From: Stercorarius parasiticus
Lineage: Eukaryota > Chordata > Aves > Charadriiformes > Stercorariidae
Reading direction: 5' to 3'
Length of the DNA stretch: 64,000 nt
Assembly: GCA_013396915.1 (NCBI GenBank)
Contig: VWZL01001934.1
Location: 593,146-657,145 of the forward strand
Notes under the pieces: model-generated
The model's input: the letters and a program-made list of their open reading frames with translations, nothing else
The model's database searches: none
What the model was told of the DNA's origin: nothing
Part shown: piece by piece, positions 58,401-64,000 of the stretch
Layout of the letters: each line of letters begins with the position of its first letter
Position numbering within the stretch: position 1 is the first letter of the stretch
Position numbers and translations under genes: made by a program

Positions 58401-60250
58401 CAGCACAGGCCTGAAGAAACAGATGGAGACACAGCAGTTCATTCCAGCTGAGGATCCCAAGTAGCCTCAGTTGTCCTAACTGTGCGGATGGAAAAACCTC
58501 TTATAAACATACTTTACTGCTACTACTTTCTCACTTACCTTCATCCTACTAGAAACAGGAAGACTGCAAACATACATCCAATGCTGAAAGGCTGTCCAAT
58601 GTCTCTAGTTACTTCAGAGGAGTTCTCATACCACAGCACTTATTTCTAACCCTACTCATATCACTTGTTGAAGCCAAACTGTTCACAAAGCATCACTTTG
58701 TATTTGAGTCAAACTTGAGTTTTGGGAAAAACATACAGTTCTTCTTGTCCTCCATTATGTTGCCAATACCCAGGATTGTAAGGTCAGTTTGAAAGAGGAT
58801 ATCAAAAATCCCAGACTGTTCCAAATGCTTTTTTTTGGTGTTAAAATCTAAAATACTAGTGCCTTCTTTGCTGCCTAAAGGTGCACAACCACTTTAATCC
58901 ACCTTGACAGCTGTAAACCTCCTATCCACAGGTGGAGAAATATGTTCATGAAATGGCCAAACACCAAATTTATCCGTGTGTTTATCTGTGCCCCAAACAT
59001 AATCTGAAGGTGGGAATAACTATTTCTCACACAGTAACACTAGAGAGCAACAGACTTTTATTGCATCTCCGTTAAGTAGATCATAACGTGGCTAAAGATC
59101 AAGAAATGCGGAGAAGCAATCAGCTATTGCAGCAACAGCCCAGATTGTTTGCTGCTGTTCATTCAATGGGAAGCAACCCGAAGGGCTGTGTAACGTTTAG
59201 GGGATAGCAATTAACAACTACAGTTAGGTGACAAACAAGTATCATGGCATATTGGAGAAATTAACACATTAAAAACAGACAAGAGAAAGAATAACGGGGA
59301 TGTGATCTGCTGAGAAGCGGAGTCACTGGGATGAGCAGCAGGATCGCTGGGATGAGCAGCGGGATCACTGACTTCCTCTGTAACAGGACAAATTACTTAC
59401 AGCCCAAATTCCTCTGCCCTGCTTATTTTTCCAAGGCTATAAATTTTTGTGTCTTTTTACTGAATGCATGCACAATGTTTAGCTCAGAGATTTAAACCTC
59501 ATTTAAACCTTCCAGGCACTACCACAATACATTGAAATTAAAATAACATAACCAAAATCCCGTACAATATCACGTCTAGCTGTTTTTGAAGAAGTTGTTT
59601 TGGCTATTTAGGGACAGTATTAAAACTTAATGATTTGGCAGAACTCTGACTGTGTAACACAGACAAAAGTGTGCTTCCACTCTGCTACCGGCAGCAAGCT
59701 GCCTGTTACATGTAACCTTATGTTGCGGGACAATTTTTATTTTATTTTTTTTTTAAAACAAGGATTACAGCTTGGCTCTTACTGGTTTCAATAAAGGGTA
59801 AGCAAGGAAATGTTTTTAAAGTCTAGCCTTATTTTGTAAGGTTTTACAGCATTATTTCAGATCCCTCCATCAGATTCAGTAATACTTAGGATACAAGGAA
59901 GAGAGATAACAGCGGGAAAGAAAACACAACACAACATGTTACTAATATTAAAGGTTTCTAGTTTAAATCACCTTTTCAGCCCTGCACACCTTTGTGGACT
60001 TTTATTTTTAAAATACATTACTTAATAATAGGATGTTACAGATGTAATAAAAAACTAAGCCTTTGCTTCCATGTAATTTGAGATTCAAAACACTTCTAAA
60101 AATCAGGATCTCTGTACCAATCCTGCTACTGCCCCACTGTATCAAACCACACATGCATGCAGAGACATGAGCCAACATACCCAGGACACCACTCTTCCAT
60201 TGAAGCAAGGTAGCTTTGCATTGTCGTCTGAGATCTCCTCCTTTACCACC
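4024..60250 (-). CDS. DVL1: DVL1 gene span: Dishevelled segment polarity protein 1, 14 coding exons, 5' end outside window
   Basis: Dishevelled-1 is a cytoplasmic scaffold that relays Frizzled receptor activation to the beta-catenin and planar-polarity branches of Wnt signalling. DIX polymerises and binds Axin, PDZ and DEP contact Frizzled and other partners, and the C-terminal tail regulates them. Seen here: 14 minus-strand exons with GT/AG borders and matching phases, totalling 1951 coding nt (about 650 residues). In order they give the DIX end, a Ser-rich linker, a [10 protein letters not shown] basic stretch, PDZ, a Pro/Ser linker, DEP and a His/Ser/Pro-rich tail. Family length is about 700 residues, so roughly 55 N-terminal residues are missing beyond 64000. 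If the human 15-exon plan holds, these are exons 2-15. The segment after DEP ([21 protein letters not shown]) separates DVL1 from DVL2 and DVL3. Oddity: the conserved C-terminal FVDIM is not readable because of an N at 4022. Confidence 0.96.
5611..5835 (+). repeat. Probable MIR SINE relic
   Basis: It follows the MIR consensus order: GACTTGAGG..., CTGAGCCTGGGACTCTGA, a CTCTGGGAAAAACACTGTC block, then the core TGCCTTAGTTTTCTTCCACC and TGTAAATGGGAGATG. It is strongly diverged, as expected for a Mesozoic SINE in an amniote genome. Confidence 0.55.
8030..8105 (+). repeat. Possible MIR SINE fragment
   Basis: GCACCTTGGTTCTAATCCCT resembles the MIR region that reads ACCTGGGTTCTAATCCTGGC. Only the 5' half is visible, and the call is weak. 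Confidence 0.35.
8380..8413 (+). repeat. TTCTA pentanucleotide microsatellite
   Basis: About seven imperfect copies of TATTC/TACTC units in the last DVL1 intron, a likely length-polymorphic locus. Confidence 0.9.
8634..8840 (-). CDS. DVL1: DVL1 exon: post-DEP proline-rich region
   Basis: The acceptor is tcttttccag (AG at 8842-8841) and the donor is GAAG|gtaag (GT at 8633-8632). It reads [70 protein letters not shown], about residues 504-573. This is the most paralogue-diagnostic part of the protein: [11 protein letters not shown] and GSQQSEG are DVL1-type, where DVL3 has a different Pro/His-rich stretch. The Ser-Asp-rich [15 protein letters not shown] motif is common to all vertebrate Dishevelleds. 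The split Asn codon joins the DEP exon to give LCGNMAALN. Confidence 0.97.
8841..9353 (-). other. DVL1: DVL1 intron between DEP exon and post-DEP exon (0.5 kb)
   Basis: Donor GT at 9353-9352, acceptor AG at 8842-8841. It contains a probable minus-oriented MIR relic near 9050-9155. Confidence 0.92.
9050..9155 (-). repeat. Probable MIR SINE relic
   Basis: CCCCTTTTACACATCGGAAA, then CTGAGTATGACTGACAAGCA, resembles the complement of the MIR core (CCCATTTTACAGATGAGGAA, then ACTGAGGC). Its 3' part is diverged. Confidence 0.45.
9354..9521 (-). CDS. DVL1: DVL1 exon: DEP domain core
   Basis: The acceptor is cattttag (AG at 9523-9522) and the donor is GGCA|gtaagt (GT at 9353-9352). It encodes [56 protein letters not shown], about residues 448-504. 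This is most of the DEP domain, which binds membrane lipid and the Frizzled cytoplasmic face and can domain-swap to crosslink Dishevelled polymers. The conserved DVVDWLY helix, the KYAS helix with its basic residues, and the [13 protein letters not shown] strand are all intact. All phases agree with the flanking exons. Confidence 0.98.
9522..10437 (-). other. DVL1: DVL1 intron inside the DEP coding region (0.9 kb)
   Basis: Donor at 10437-10436, acceptor at 9523-9522. It includes a G15 run on the plus strand (9927-9941). Nothing else is recognised. Confidence 0.92.
9927..9941 (+). repeat. G15 homopolymer
   Basis: Fifteen consecutive G, with a G7 run about 50 bp before it (near 9877). Such runs can form G-quadruplexes and are prone to length error in sequencing. 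Confidence 0.95.
10438..10569 (-). CDS. DVL1: DVL1 exon: linker to DEP domain start
   Basis: The acceptor is ctttcttttag (AG at 10571-10570) and the donor is AATAG|gtaagca (GT at 10437-10436). It encodes [20 protein letters not shown], then [20 protein letters not shown] and AVIG, about residues 404-448. This is the N-terminal helix and strand of the DEP domain ([14 protein letters not shown] is highly conserved) plus the short acidic lead-in typical of DVL1 (LEE.PLTVK.DM). Confidence 0.97.
10570..15395 (-). other. DVL1: DVL1 intron (4.8 kb)
   Basis: Donor at 15395-15394, acceptor at 10571-10570. A-rich CAACAAACCAAC sequence lies at about 12008-12040. No recognisable gene or full repeat was found. 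Confidence 0.9.
15396..15545 (-). CDS. DVL1: DVL1 exon: linker between PDZ and DEP
   Basis: The acceptor is gttttgcag (AG at 15547-15546) and the donor is GAAA|gtaagt (GT at 15395-15394). It encodes [20 protein letters not shown], then [20 protein letters not shown] and [10 protein letters not shown], about residues 354-404. [10 protein letters not shown] is a conserved family motif. The Ser/Thr-rich end ([15 protein letters not shown]) is a likely kinase target region by family analogy. Here it resembles the DVL3 form (SPS.S..TSTSSS.TSSIPD) more than the mammalian DVL1 form. Confidence 0.96.
15546..17140 (-). other. DVL1: DVL1 intron (1.6 kb)
   Basis: Donor at 17140-17139, acceptor at 15547-15546. 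I see no distinct element in it. Confidence 0.92.
17141..17208 (-). CDS. DVL1: DVL1 exon: end of PDZ domain
   Basis: The acceptor is ctccctag (AG at 17210-17209) and the donor is CAGAG|gtgagt (GT at 17140-17139). It is 68 nt and encodes [22 protein letters not shown], given here as the motifs [12 protein letters not shown] and [10 protein letters not shown], about residues 332-354. It is the last PDZ beta strand and the conserved CWDP.PR exit segment. Confidence 0.97.
17209..17693 (-). other. DVL1: DVL1 intron (0.5 kb) in PDZ coding region
   Basis: Donor at 17693-17692, acceptor at 17210-17209. Nothing else is recognised. Confidence 0.93.
17694..17770 (-). CDS. DVL1: DVL1 exon: PDZ domain, second half
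   Basis: The acceptor is cgtttcag (AG at 17772-17771) and the donor is CCAGG|gtgagt (GT at 17693-17692). It is 77 nt and encodes [20 protein letters not shown], then IVSKPG, about residues 306-332. This contains the PDZ alpha-B helix ([12 protein letters not shown]), which lines the peptide-binding groove. Confidence 0.98.
17771..18093 (-). other. DVL1: DVL1 shortest intron (323 nt) in PDZ coding region
   Basis: The donor is the non-consensus gttggt (18093-18088) and the acceptor AG is at 17772-17771. It is open in the DVL1 frame for 42 codons before a stop at 17965-17967, so retention would truncate the protein within PDZ. Confidence 0.93.
18094..18233 (-). CDS. DVL1: DVL1 exon: PDZ domain, first half
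   Basis: The acceptor is ctgtatag (AG at 18235-18234) and the donor is CTGCAG|gttggt (GT at 18093-18092). It encodes [20 protein letters not shown], then [20 protein letters not shown] and PGDMLLQ, about residues 259-306. FLGISI is the PDZ carboxylate-binding loop and beta-B strand. GGIYIGSI and [13 protein letters not shown] are the remaining PDZ signatures. The donor gttggt departs from the gtragt consensus. Reading through it adds 42 residues before a stop at 17965. Confidence 0.98.
18234..19004 (-). other. DVL1: DVL1 intron (0.8 kb) at PDZ start
   Basis: Donor at 19004-19003, acceptor at 18235-18234. Nothing else is recognised. Confidence 0.93.
19005..19074 (-). CDS. DVL1: DVL1 exon: pre-PDZ Ser-rich segment
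   Basis: The acceptor is gttttgcag (AG at 19076-19075) and the donor is ACATGG|gtaag (GT at 19004-19003). It is 70 nt and encodes [16 protein letters not shown], then ITVTLNM, about residues 236-259. [12 protein letters not shown] is near-invariant in Dishevelleds, and ITVTLNM is the first PDZ strand. Confidence 0.98.
19075..20109 (-). other. DVL1: DVL1 intron (1.0 kb)
   Basis: Donor at 20109-20108, acceptor at 19076-19075. Nothing else is recognised. Confidence 0.93.
20110..20203 (-). CDS. DVL1: DVL1 exon: basic linker
   Basis: The acceptor is tttccctcag (AG at 20205-20204) and the donor is ACAGG|gtaagg (GT at 20109-20108). It encodes [20 protein letters not shown], then [12 protein letters not shown], about residues 205-236. 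[10 protein letters not shown] is the conserved basic region between DIX and [14 protein letters not shown] is the adjoining Ser/Thr-rich patch, a family site of casein-kinase-type phosphorylation. Confidence 0.97.
20801..20931 (-). mobile_element. CR1 LINE 3' fragment
   Basis: The plus strand reads the complement of a CR1 3' end: TAGAATCATGGAACGTG, then TTGGGTTGGAAGGGACC, AGATCATCTAGTCCCACTCC and CCAGCCTGGCCTTGAATGTT. It is only about 130 bp and inserted in the same orientation as DVL1. Confidence 0.93.
21085..21215 (-). repeat. Probable MIR SINE relic
   Basis: CATTTTCATTTTACAGAAAG, then GGGCTGAAACACAGAAAGAC and GATTTGTCCAAATTAATTTC, parallels the MIR complement (TTTTACAGATGGGGAAACTG, then AGGCACAGAGAGGTTAAGTG). 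Confidence 0.5.
26563..26701 (-). CDS. DVL1: DVL1 exon: acidic Ser-rich linker
   Basis: The acceptor is tttacacag (AG at 26703-26702) and the donor is GAGCAG|gtaggg (GT at 26562-26561). It encodes [20 protein letters not shown], then [20 protein letters not shown] and DDDNTS, about residues 159-205. The end ([13 protein letters not shown]...SR) is conserved in all vertebrate Dishevelleds. The [15 protein letters not shown] half is the variable part. The phase joins flawlessly to the basic-linker exon (split Arg). Confidence 0.96.
27289..27470 (-). mobile_element. CR1 LINE 3' fragment
   Basis: This is the complement of the CR1 3' UTR: GAATCACAGAATGTGTTGGG, TTGGAAGGGACCTCTAAAGG, TGGCCTTGAATGTCTCCAGG and CTCTCTGGGCAACCTGGGCC. 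The match fades after about 27470. It is very similar in type to the 20801 copy. Confidence 0.93.
33660..33950. promoter_or_regulatory. CpG-dense patch in a long DVL1 intron; candidate CpG island or alternative promoter
   Basis: I count about 20 CpG in under 300 bp, against near absence in the surrounding kilobases, and the patch is clearly GC-rich. On the DVL1 strand it carries a good splice donor, AAGTGCC|gtgagtat (GT at 33752-33751). A transcript starting in the patch could therefore splice into the DVL1 exon at 26701. Promoter activity is inferred. A small lncRNA promoter or an enhancer would look the same. Confidence 0.45.
36022..36957 (+). other. Unexplained 311-codon open frame inside a DVL1 intron
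   Basis: This is the longest open frame in the window apart from none of the DVL1 exons, which are all shorter. It runs antisense to DVL1, from ATG at 36022 to a stop just before 36960. I recognise no family. The residues look mixed, with scattered Cys, Ser and Pro, no signal peptide, and no clear membrane segment or repeat. A second plus frame is also open for 187 codons (36212-36775), suggesting that local base composition poor in stop codons may explain both. No CR1 or retroviral motif is evident. It is listed as an open frame only, not as a gene. Confidence 0.2.
37347..37361 (+). repeat. CA dinucleotide microsatellite
   Basis: About seven to eight CA units directly after an A-rich run (37331-37345), inside the 13.6-kb intron. 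Confidence 0.9.
40270..40382 (-). CDS. DVL1: DVL1 exon: Arg-rich linker
   Basis: The acceptor is ttctctaacag (AG at 40384-40383) and the donor is GGATG|gtgagt (GT at 40269-40268). It encodes [20 protein letters not shown], then [18 protein letters not shown], about residues 121-159. SSRDG.DN.TGTES..SHRR is typical of DVL1. The run of Arg residues ([12 protein letters not shown]) is a basic segment of the linker. The split His and Val codons agree with the neighbouring exons. Confidence 0.97.
41425..41960 (+). mobile_element. CR1 LINE, 5'-truncated 3' end
   Basis: This is the last part of CR1 ORF2 followed by its 3' UTR. The open frame at 41422-41697 has the CR1 C-terminal signature ([20 protein letters not shown], then [18 protein letters not shown]). 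The UTR continues with the usual TTAGGAAGGAGTTCTTCACC, GAGGTGGTGGAAGCCCCATC and CTGGATGGGGCTCTGAGCAA blocks. It ends in the ATTCTATGATTCTATGATTC repeat at 41938-41957. A 21-bp internal duplication lies at 41866-41903. 5' truncation is normal for CR1, and the copy is not capable of moving. Confidence 0.95.
44112..44372 (+). mobile_element. Very old CR1-like LINE remnant (ORF2 end)
   Basis: The open frame contains [16 protein letters not shown], aligning with the CR1 ORF2 end [16 protein letters not shown] seen intact at 41.5 kb. Flanking residues no longer match closely, so it is either an ancient CR1 or a related amniote LINE. It is too diverged to encode anything functional. Confidence 0.5.
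45895..46016 (-). CDS. DVL1: DVL1 exon: end of DIX domain and following linker
   Basis: The acceptor is tgttgacag (AG at 46018-46017) and the donor is TTCCA|gtaaga (GT at 45894-45893). It encodes [20 protein letters not shown], then [20 protein letters not shown] and a split His, about residues 81-121. LVLAE closes the DIX fold. [20 protein letters not shown] is a strongly conserved Dishevelled motif just after DIX. Confidence 0.97.
47387..47770 (-). mobile_element. CR1 LINE 3' fragment, about 380 bp
   Basis: This is the complement of CR1: GGTTCAGGTTGGAAGGGACC, ACCTGGCCTTGAACACCTCC, GAATTTCTTCCTAATATCC, GTTCCCCCTCGTCCTATCAT and TTCTCTTCTCCAGGCTGAAC, which is the complement of the ORF2 end. 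It lacks a clear ATTCTATG tail and is a different CR1 subtype from the other copies. Confidence 0.93.
59319..59370 (+). repeat. Small minisatellite, about 21-bp unit, 2.5 copies
   Basis: The unit CACTGGGATGAGCAGCAGG recurs as CGCTGGGATGAGCAGCGGG, and a third partial copy starts ATCACTG. It lies in the 14.2-kb intron about 0.8 kb from the DIX exon. Confidence 0.85.
60181..60250 (-). CDS. DVL1: DVL1 exon: second half of DIX domain
   Basis: The acceptor is gttttccag (AG at 60252-60251) and the donor is TCCTGG|gtatgt (GT at 60180-60179). It is 70 nt, entering in the third position of a Gly codon and encoding [15 protein letters not shown], then FNGRVVSW, about residues 57-80. This is the C-terminal half of the DIX domain, the head-to-tail polymerisation module. 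The preceding DIX part (start codon to the KSMD.DFG motif) was not found up to 64000, so it lies outside the window. Confidence 0.96.
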
Positions 60251-61589
60251 CTGGAAAACAAACAAAAAAAAAAAACAAAAAACAAACAATAGGAAGAAAA
60301 TCAAGGGGTTGAAATTACATCAGATCAGAAGAGACAGTGGTTTTCTTAAACAGTCCAGGAAAAATATGAATTTTTACTAAAATGTTGGTATCAGCAAGTC
60401 TTCTTTTTGAAGAATATGTGACTATCAGAACAAAGGAAGCAAGTAAAAATAAAGGGTAGAATAGTACCTTTCCAGACAACCGTCGCAAATTGGTAGGCAC
60501 AAAAATAATTACAAGCATTTTTCCCCACTTCGGAGTCTTCCATCTCACTACAATTTTTAATGATCTGATGATGACTGAAATCCCACTGTGCTGTGCAGTG
60601 TCTGTGTCAGAGATCACAGATCACAAGTTAAGGCCACTCTTTCAGCAAAGGACAGACTATTACCTCAATTCCTAGACTGGATTTAGAGCCAAAGCACAGT
60701 GCCTTCCCCCCACGGCGCTGAAAGAGCTGTGGTCAAGCTTCATGTTGAACCCTCATTCCCTGTACATCGGCCAAGCATCTCAACCTCCTTCATTAACTCA
60801 AGCTCTCTTCCCACCCTTGCCAGCTGCACATCTCTCCTGCTCCCTATCCCTCCCTCCTTTTGCTCCAGGATGGTTTCAAGATGGTCAGCAAGGCTGAGGC
60901 CAGGCCCTGTCAGGGGAAGAGCCTCCATCGTCAAGCCCAGAGGTGCCACAGAGGTGGCACCAAGTTCCCTCCCGGGGCCTTCTCCTTATCCAACAGACGC
61001 AACGCCAAGACAGCATTCAGGTAGGAGCCATTCTGGAGCCTTCTTGATAAAAAGCTCAATCCAGAATGCAAAGCCTTCTCATTAAGGAGAATAAAATCAG
61101 CACTTCTACAAGTTACTACTAAATTGAATCACAGCAAAATTAAAATGACAGAAGATAGATTTAAGGATGCAACAGGGAAACAGCTGCTGGACTCACGCAA
61201 GAACAGTGAGGGCCACGGACATAAAAACAAAGAAATAAAATTTTATCAGCTGTCAGTAAAAGAGGAGATAAAATTAAGGTTGTATAGTTATAGAAAAAGA
61301 TAAAACATAGATAACATGTCTACAGAGATATTAGCCAATGACCATTTATGAGGTTTTACTATGTGGCCATGAAAACTAAATGTGGACAAACCTGGAACAG
61401 ATAGTATGGCCTTTCTGAAAACTCTACTTCATCATTTCTAGTGATTCAAGAAGTCTACAGTAAAAATGTAAACTTAAAGTATTGGTGGTTAAATTTAAAA
61501 TTCAGCTCAATGCCAGACTGCCTTATCTTCCAGAGACTTACCCTCTGGGAGGAGAAGGGGAGAAGCAGACAGGGTGACACCTGCGAGGA

Positions 61590-61652
61590 GCACGAGTTGG
61601 ACTCGGTGATCCTTATGGATCCCTTCCAACTTGAGATATTCTATGATTCTAT
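61590..61652 (+). mobile_element. CR1 LINE 3' tail
   Basis: It reads GAGTTGGACTCGGTGATCC, TTATGGATCCCTTCCAACTT and GAGATATTCTATGATTCTAT, the end of a CR1 subfamily with the GATCCTTATGGGTCCC-type tail. Only about 60 bp is recognisable. Confidence 0.85.
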
Positions 61653-61689
61653 TCCATGAATTTGTTTTACTAGCATAAGGGTGTTTTGC

Positions 61690-61703
61690 TTTTTTTTTTT
61701 TTT
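61690..61703 (+). repeat. T14 homopolymer
   Basis: It lies about 40 bp after the CR1 tail. On the minus strand it is an A run. Confidence 0.95.
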
Positions 61704-64000
61704 AATATAGAGCTTAAAGGAACTGAGCTAACTAATAGAAAGTCACTCAACTGCAAAAAATACCAGGTTGCTCTTAAATATAAGGCTTTACTACTGCATG
61801 TTGATGTCAATACTCAAGACATTCTTGTTGTTACCTAAGGGCTCCAACCAAAACTGGGAACCTTTTGACCAAGGCCCTGTACACACACCCGGGAAAGCTC
61901 TTCAGAGTCAGGGCTGTCTGACGTGGGCAGAGGGGAGATATGGTGGGATGCTTATAACAAGTCAAACAGTAGATTTGTAACAGAAATAGATTTCTGGCCT
62001 CAAGTCCCTACAGAGGGGAATGGGGACAATTTGTGTTTGACAATCTCTAAGCTTTAAAAACACCAACCTGAAGTCTAGTCAAACTCAATAAAAATTTGTG
62101 GTTCCGCAACCACATTTTCGTTTATTTATGTTTTTGTGTTTCTTGTTGCTGTGTGAAAAAAACCACAATAGCCACAAAGTAACTGACTATGCATGAAACA
62201 GTGTCGTATTATGAGGGGGGAAAAAAAAATTGGTTAGTAAGGAGAAGAGAAGAGAGCAAATGGAGAAAGAGTTTCTTTCCATCTTACTTTTGGAAAATTA
62301 GGAATAAATACCACCACCACTAATACCTGCATCTGCACATTTTAATCCATTTTTTTAAAGAAGGAAAGAACATTCTCTTCTTTCTCCACATTTATTTGCA
62401 TTGTTAATGGCTAGCAGTACAATATTAGGTGGACTTCACCCCTTTCCTATTATTGGAAAGAAAAACATTCTAAAATATTCATTTAACTCCTAATGCATCT
62501 GTCCTCCCTTCACCTTTTGGCACCAGGAAACAGATCATGTGGTTTCATTATTGGTTTTAGTCATTTATACCTAGACTCTAAAGAGACAATTAAGAGTAAA
62601 CGCCATTGAAATCAACAGATACTCAGTGCTTTAAAAACCTCTGACAATTCAATGAAGCTCTCGGACCTGTAATTCTGGAGCTTCAACCTCTGTGTGCAGA
62701 CAGAGGATTTCAACATTTGCATGGATCTCCAGCCCCAGTGTACTAACTCGAATTCAAACATGATCTTTTGCGTTTCATAAAGTCCCGGAGAGAACACTCA
62801 CTCAGCAAAGACCCAATTGCAGGATCAGCAAATGAAGATGCTGCAATAATTTTATCTTGCCAGCTGCATGTTTTCAATGACAGTATTTTTTTTCCCCTCC
62901 AATAAGGAAATGCCACTTACTGCAACCCAGAAGTTATATCCAGAAGTTCTCACCAGGCTCTAAGATTTAGGCAAAAGTCAAGCACTAAAAACATACAGAT
63001 TGTGAGGTTCAATCCAGAGCAAAGGCCTGGGGGTCTTTCTGAACTTGACAGACGGAGTGGCAGTCAGGATATCCCTGCAATACTGCACAGACTGGTTCCG
63101 TTGTCCTCGCGATGGAAAACCAGCACACTGAAGTCACCACTTACAAAACAACGCACTCTATCACAGCATTAGGCTTCTGCTGCAGCTAAAGGGAACGACT
63201 TCCAGATCTGTTGCAACTTGAACTACTAAATATAGCCTTGAGCTATGAGGCAAGAGAATGACAGACTGTAATTCCCAGCTTGCTTTGGGTAGCAGTCAAC
63301 AGTGCCAAGAACATCAAAGACAGCAGCAGCCACTAATTTCAAATATCACTGTTTTACAAATCATTATTTGTAGTAAAGACACGGCTCCTTTCAATCCTCT
63401 GGAAGGGGAAGCAGTGGAGAGAAGGCAAGAAAGGAATATGAGCAGTTGCAGCCATATGCTTCAGTCTGAGGATAACTTTGTACTCAAGAAGACGTCTTTT
63501 GCTCTACAAGAACTTAGAAGCAAGGGCCAAGGGAGACCCATGTTGTTGTCTGCTCTTGAAACACATGCGGTCCATAAAGAACTAATATGTACAGCAGCTT
63601 AAGACCAGGGTCTTAAGGTCCTAACCAATGGGTTCACAACCTAGACCCAAGGCAAGCATGGCAAGGAAGGAACTGCCAGAGACCTCCTACTGAGGTGAAG
63701 AAAAGTCTATTGGTATTGGATGTGGTCCGCTGTGGAGATATGACACCAGTGCTCTCAAACACAGTCATTAACGGACTTACTGTTTGGTAATAAGAACAAA
63801 GACCATCTGATACCAAGAAACACATCCCCTGCTCTCACAGAGTTAAAACTTCCCTTCAGAAGAGGGGGTATTTGTTTCCTAGGCCCATCCTGCCTCCTGG
63901 CAACACCATGCCTCTGTAATTGCCGGCGAGGTTGGAACACATGCAGTCTCCATTCCAGCACATACAATCTTCTGCTTAACCCGAGTTATGAGCCACTCTG

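Larger units (their letters stand above)
46017..60180 (-). other. DVL1: DVL1 longest complete intron (14.2 kb)
   Basis: Donor at 60180-60179, acceptor at 46018-46017. It contains a CR1 fragment (47387-47770) and a small minisatellite (59319-59370). Otherwise it is unremarkable AT-rich intron with only short chance open frames. Confidence 0.9.
60251..64000 (-). other. DVL1: DVL1 upstream intron, partial
   Basis: The acceptor is at 60252-60251. The donor and the first DIX exon are not in the window. It contains a CR1 tail (61590-61652) and a T14 run (61690-61703). No CpG-rich promoter-like sequence appears before the window end. Confidence 0.8.

Noticed and set aside
60315..60617. 100-codon minus-strand frame just upstream of the DIX exon, considered as the first DIX exon
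   Set aside because: It lacks the DIX start features (ETPYLVK, FFFKSMD) and a suitable donor. The true exon is outside the window.
1..64000. Bacterial-type systems, CRISPR arrays, phage or retroviral genes
   Set aside because: There is no regularly spaced repeat array, no gag/pol/env-like frame and no LTR pair. The window is an ordinary vertebrate gene with introns.

Overview
This is vertebrate nuclear DNA, most likely from a bird. The repeats are CR1 LINE fragments, three of them with the ATTCTATG-type 3' tail or its complement. There are weak MIR-like relics, and no Alu or L1 is seen. Intron phases and splice sites are eukaryotic. There is no operon, CRISPR array, phage or bacterial gene. 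A crocodilian or turtle source (also rich in CR1) cannot be fully excluded.

One protein-coding gene dominates the window: the minus-strand Dishevelled-1 gene (DVL1), a cytoplasmic scaffold of Wnt signalling. Fourteen consecutive coding exons can be placed between 60250 and 4024, all with AG acceptors, GT donors and compatible phases. They encode about 650 residues: the end of the DIX domain, the Ser/Thr-rich and basic linker, the whole PDZ domain, the proline-rich linker, the whole DEP domain and the long C-terminal tail. The start codon and first DIX exon or exons lie beyond position 64000. Paralogue assignment rests on the post-DEP segment, which has the DVL1 pattern ([35 protein letters not shown]) and not that of DVL2 or DVL3.

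Layout, low to high coordinate: 1-4020 is 3' UTR and/or downstream flank. 4024-4424 is the terminal coding exon, whose last conserved residues are interrupted by a single N at 4022. 8634-20203 is a compact block of exons for DEP, PDZ and the basic linker. 20204-60180 holds four long introns (5.5 to 14 kb) separated by three small exons. 60181-60250 is a DIX exon. 60251-64000 is part of the upstream intron.

The introns carry five CR1-type LINE fragments (one very old), MIR-like relics, microsatellites, a small minisatellite, a CpG-dense patch (33660-33950) with a minus-strand splice donor, and an unexplained 311-codon open frame (36022-36957). I found no convincing second protein-coding gene. 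The best leads for something undescribed are the disrupted DVL1 C-terminus, the intronic CpG island and the long open frame.
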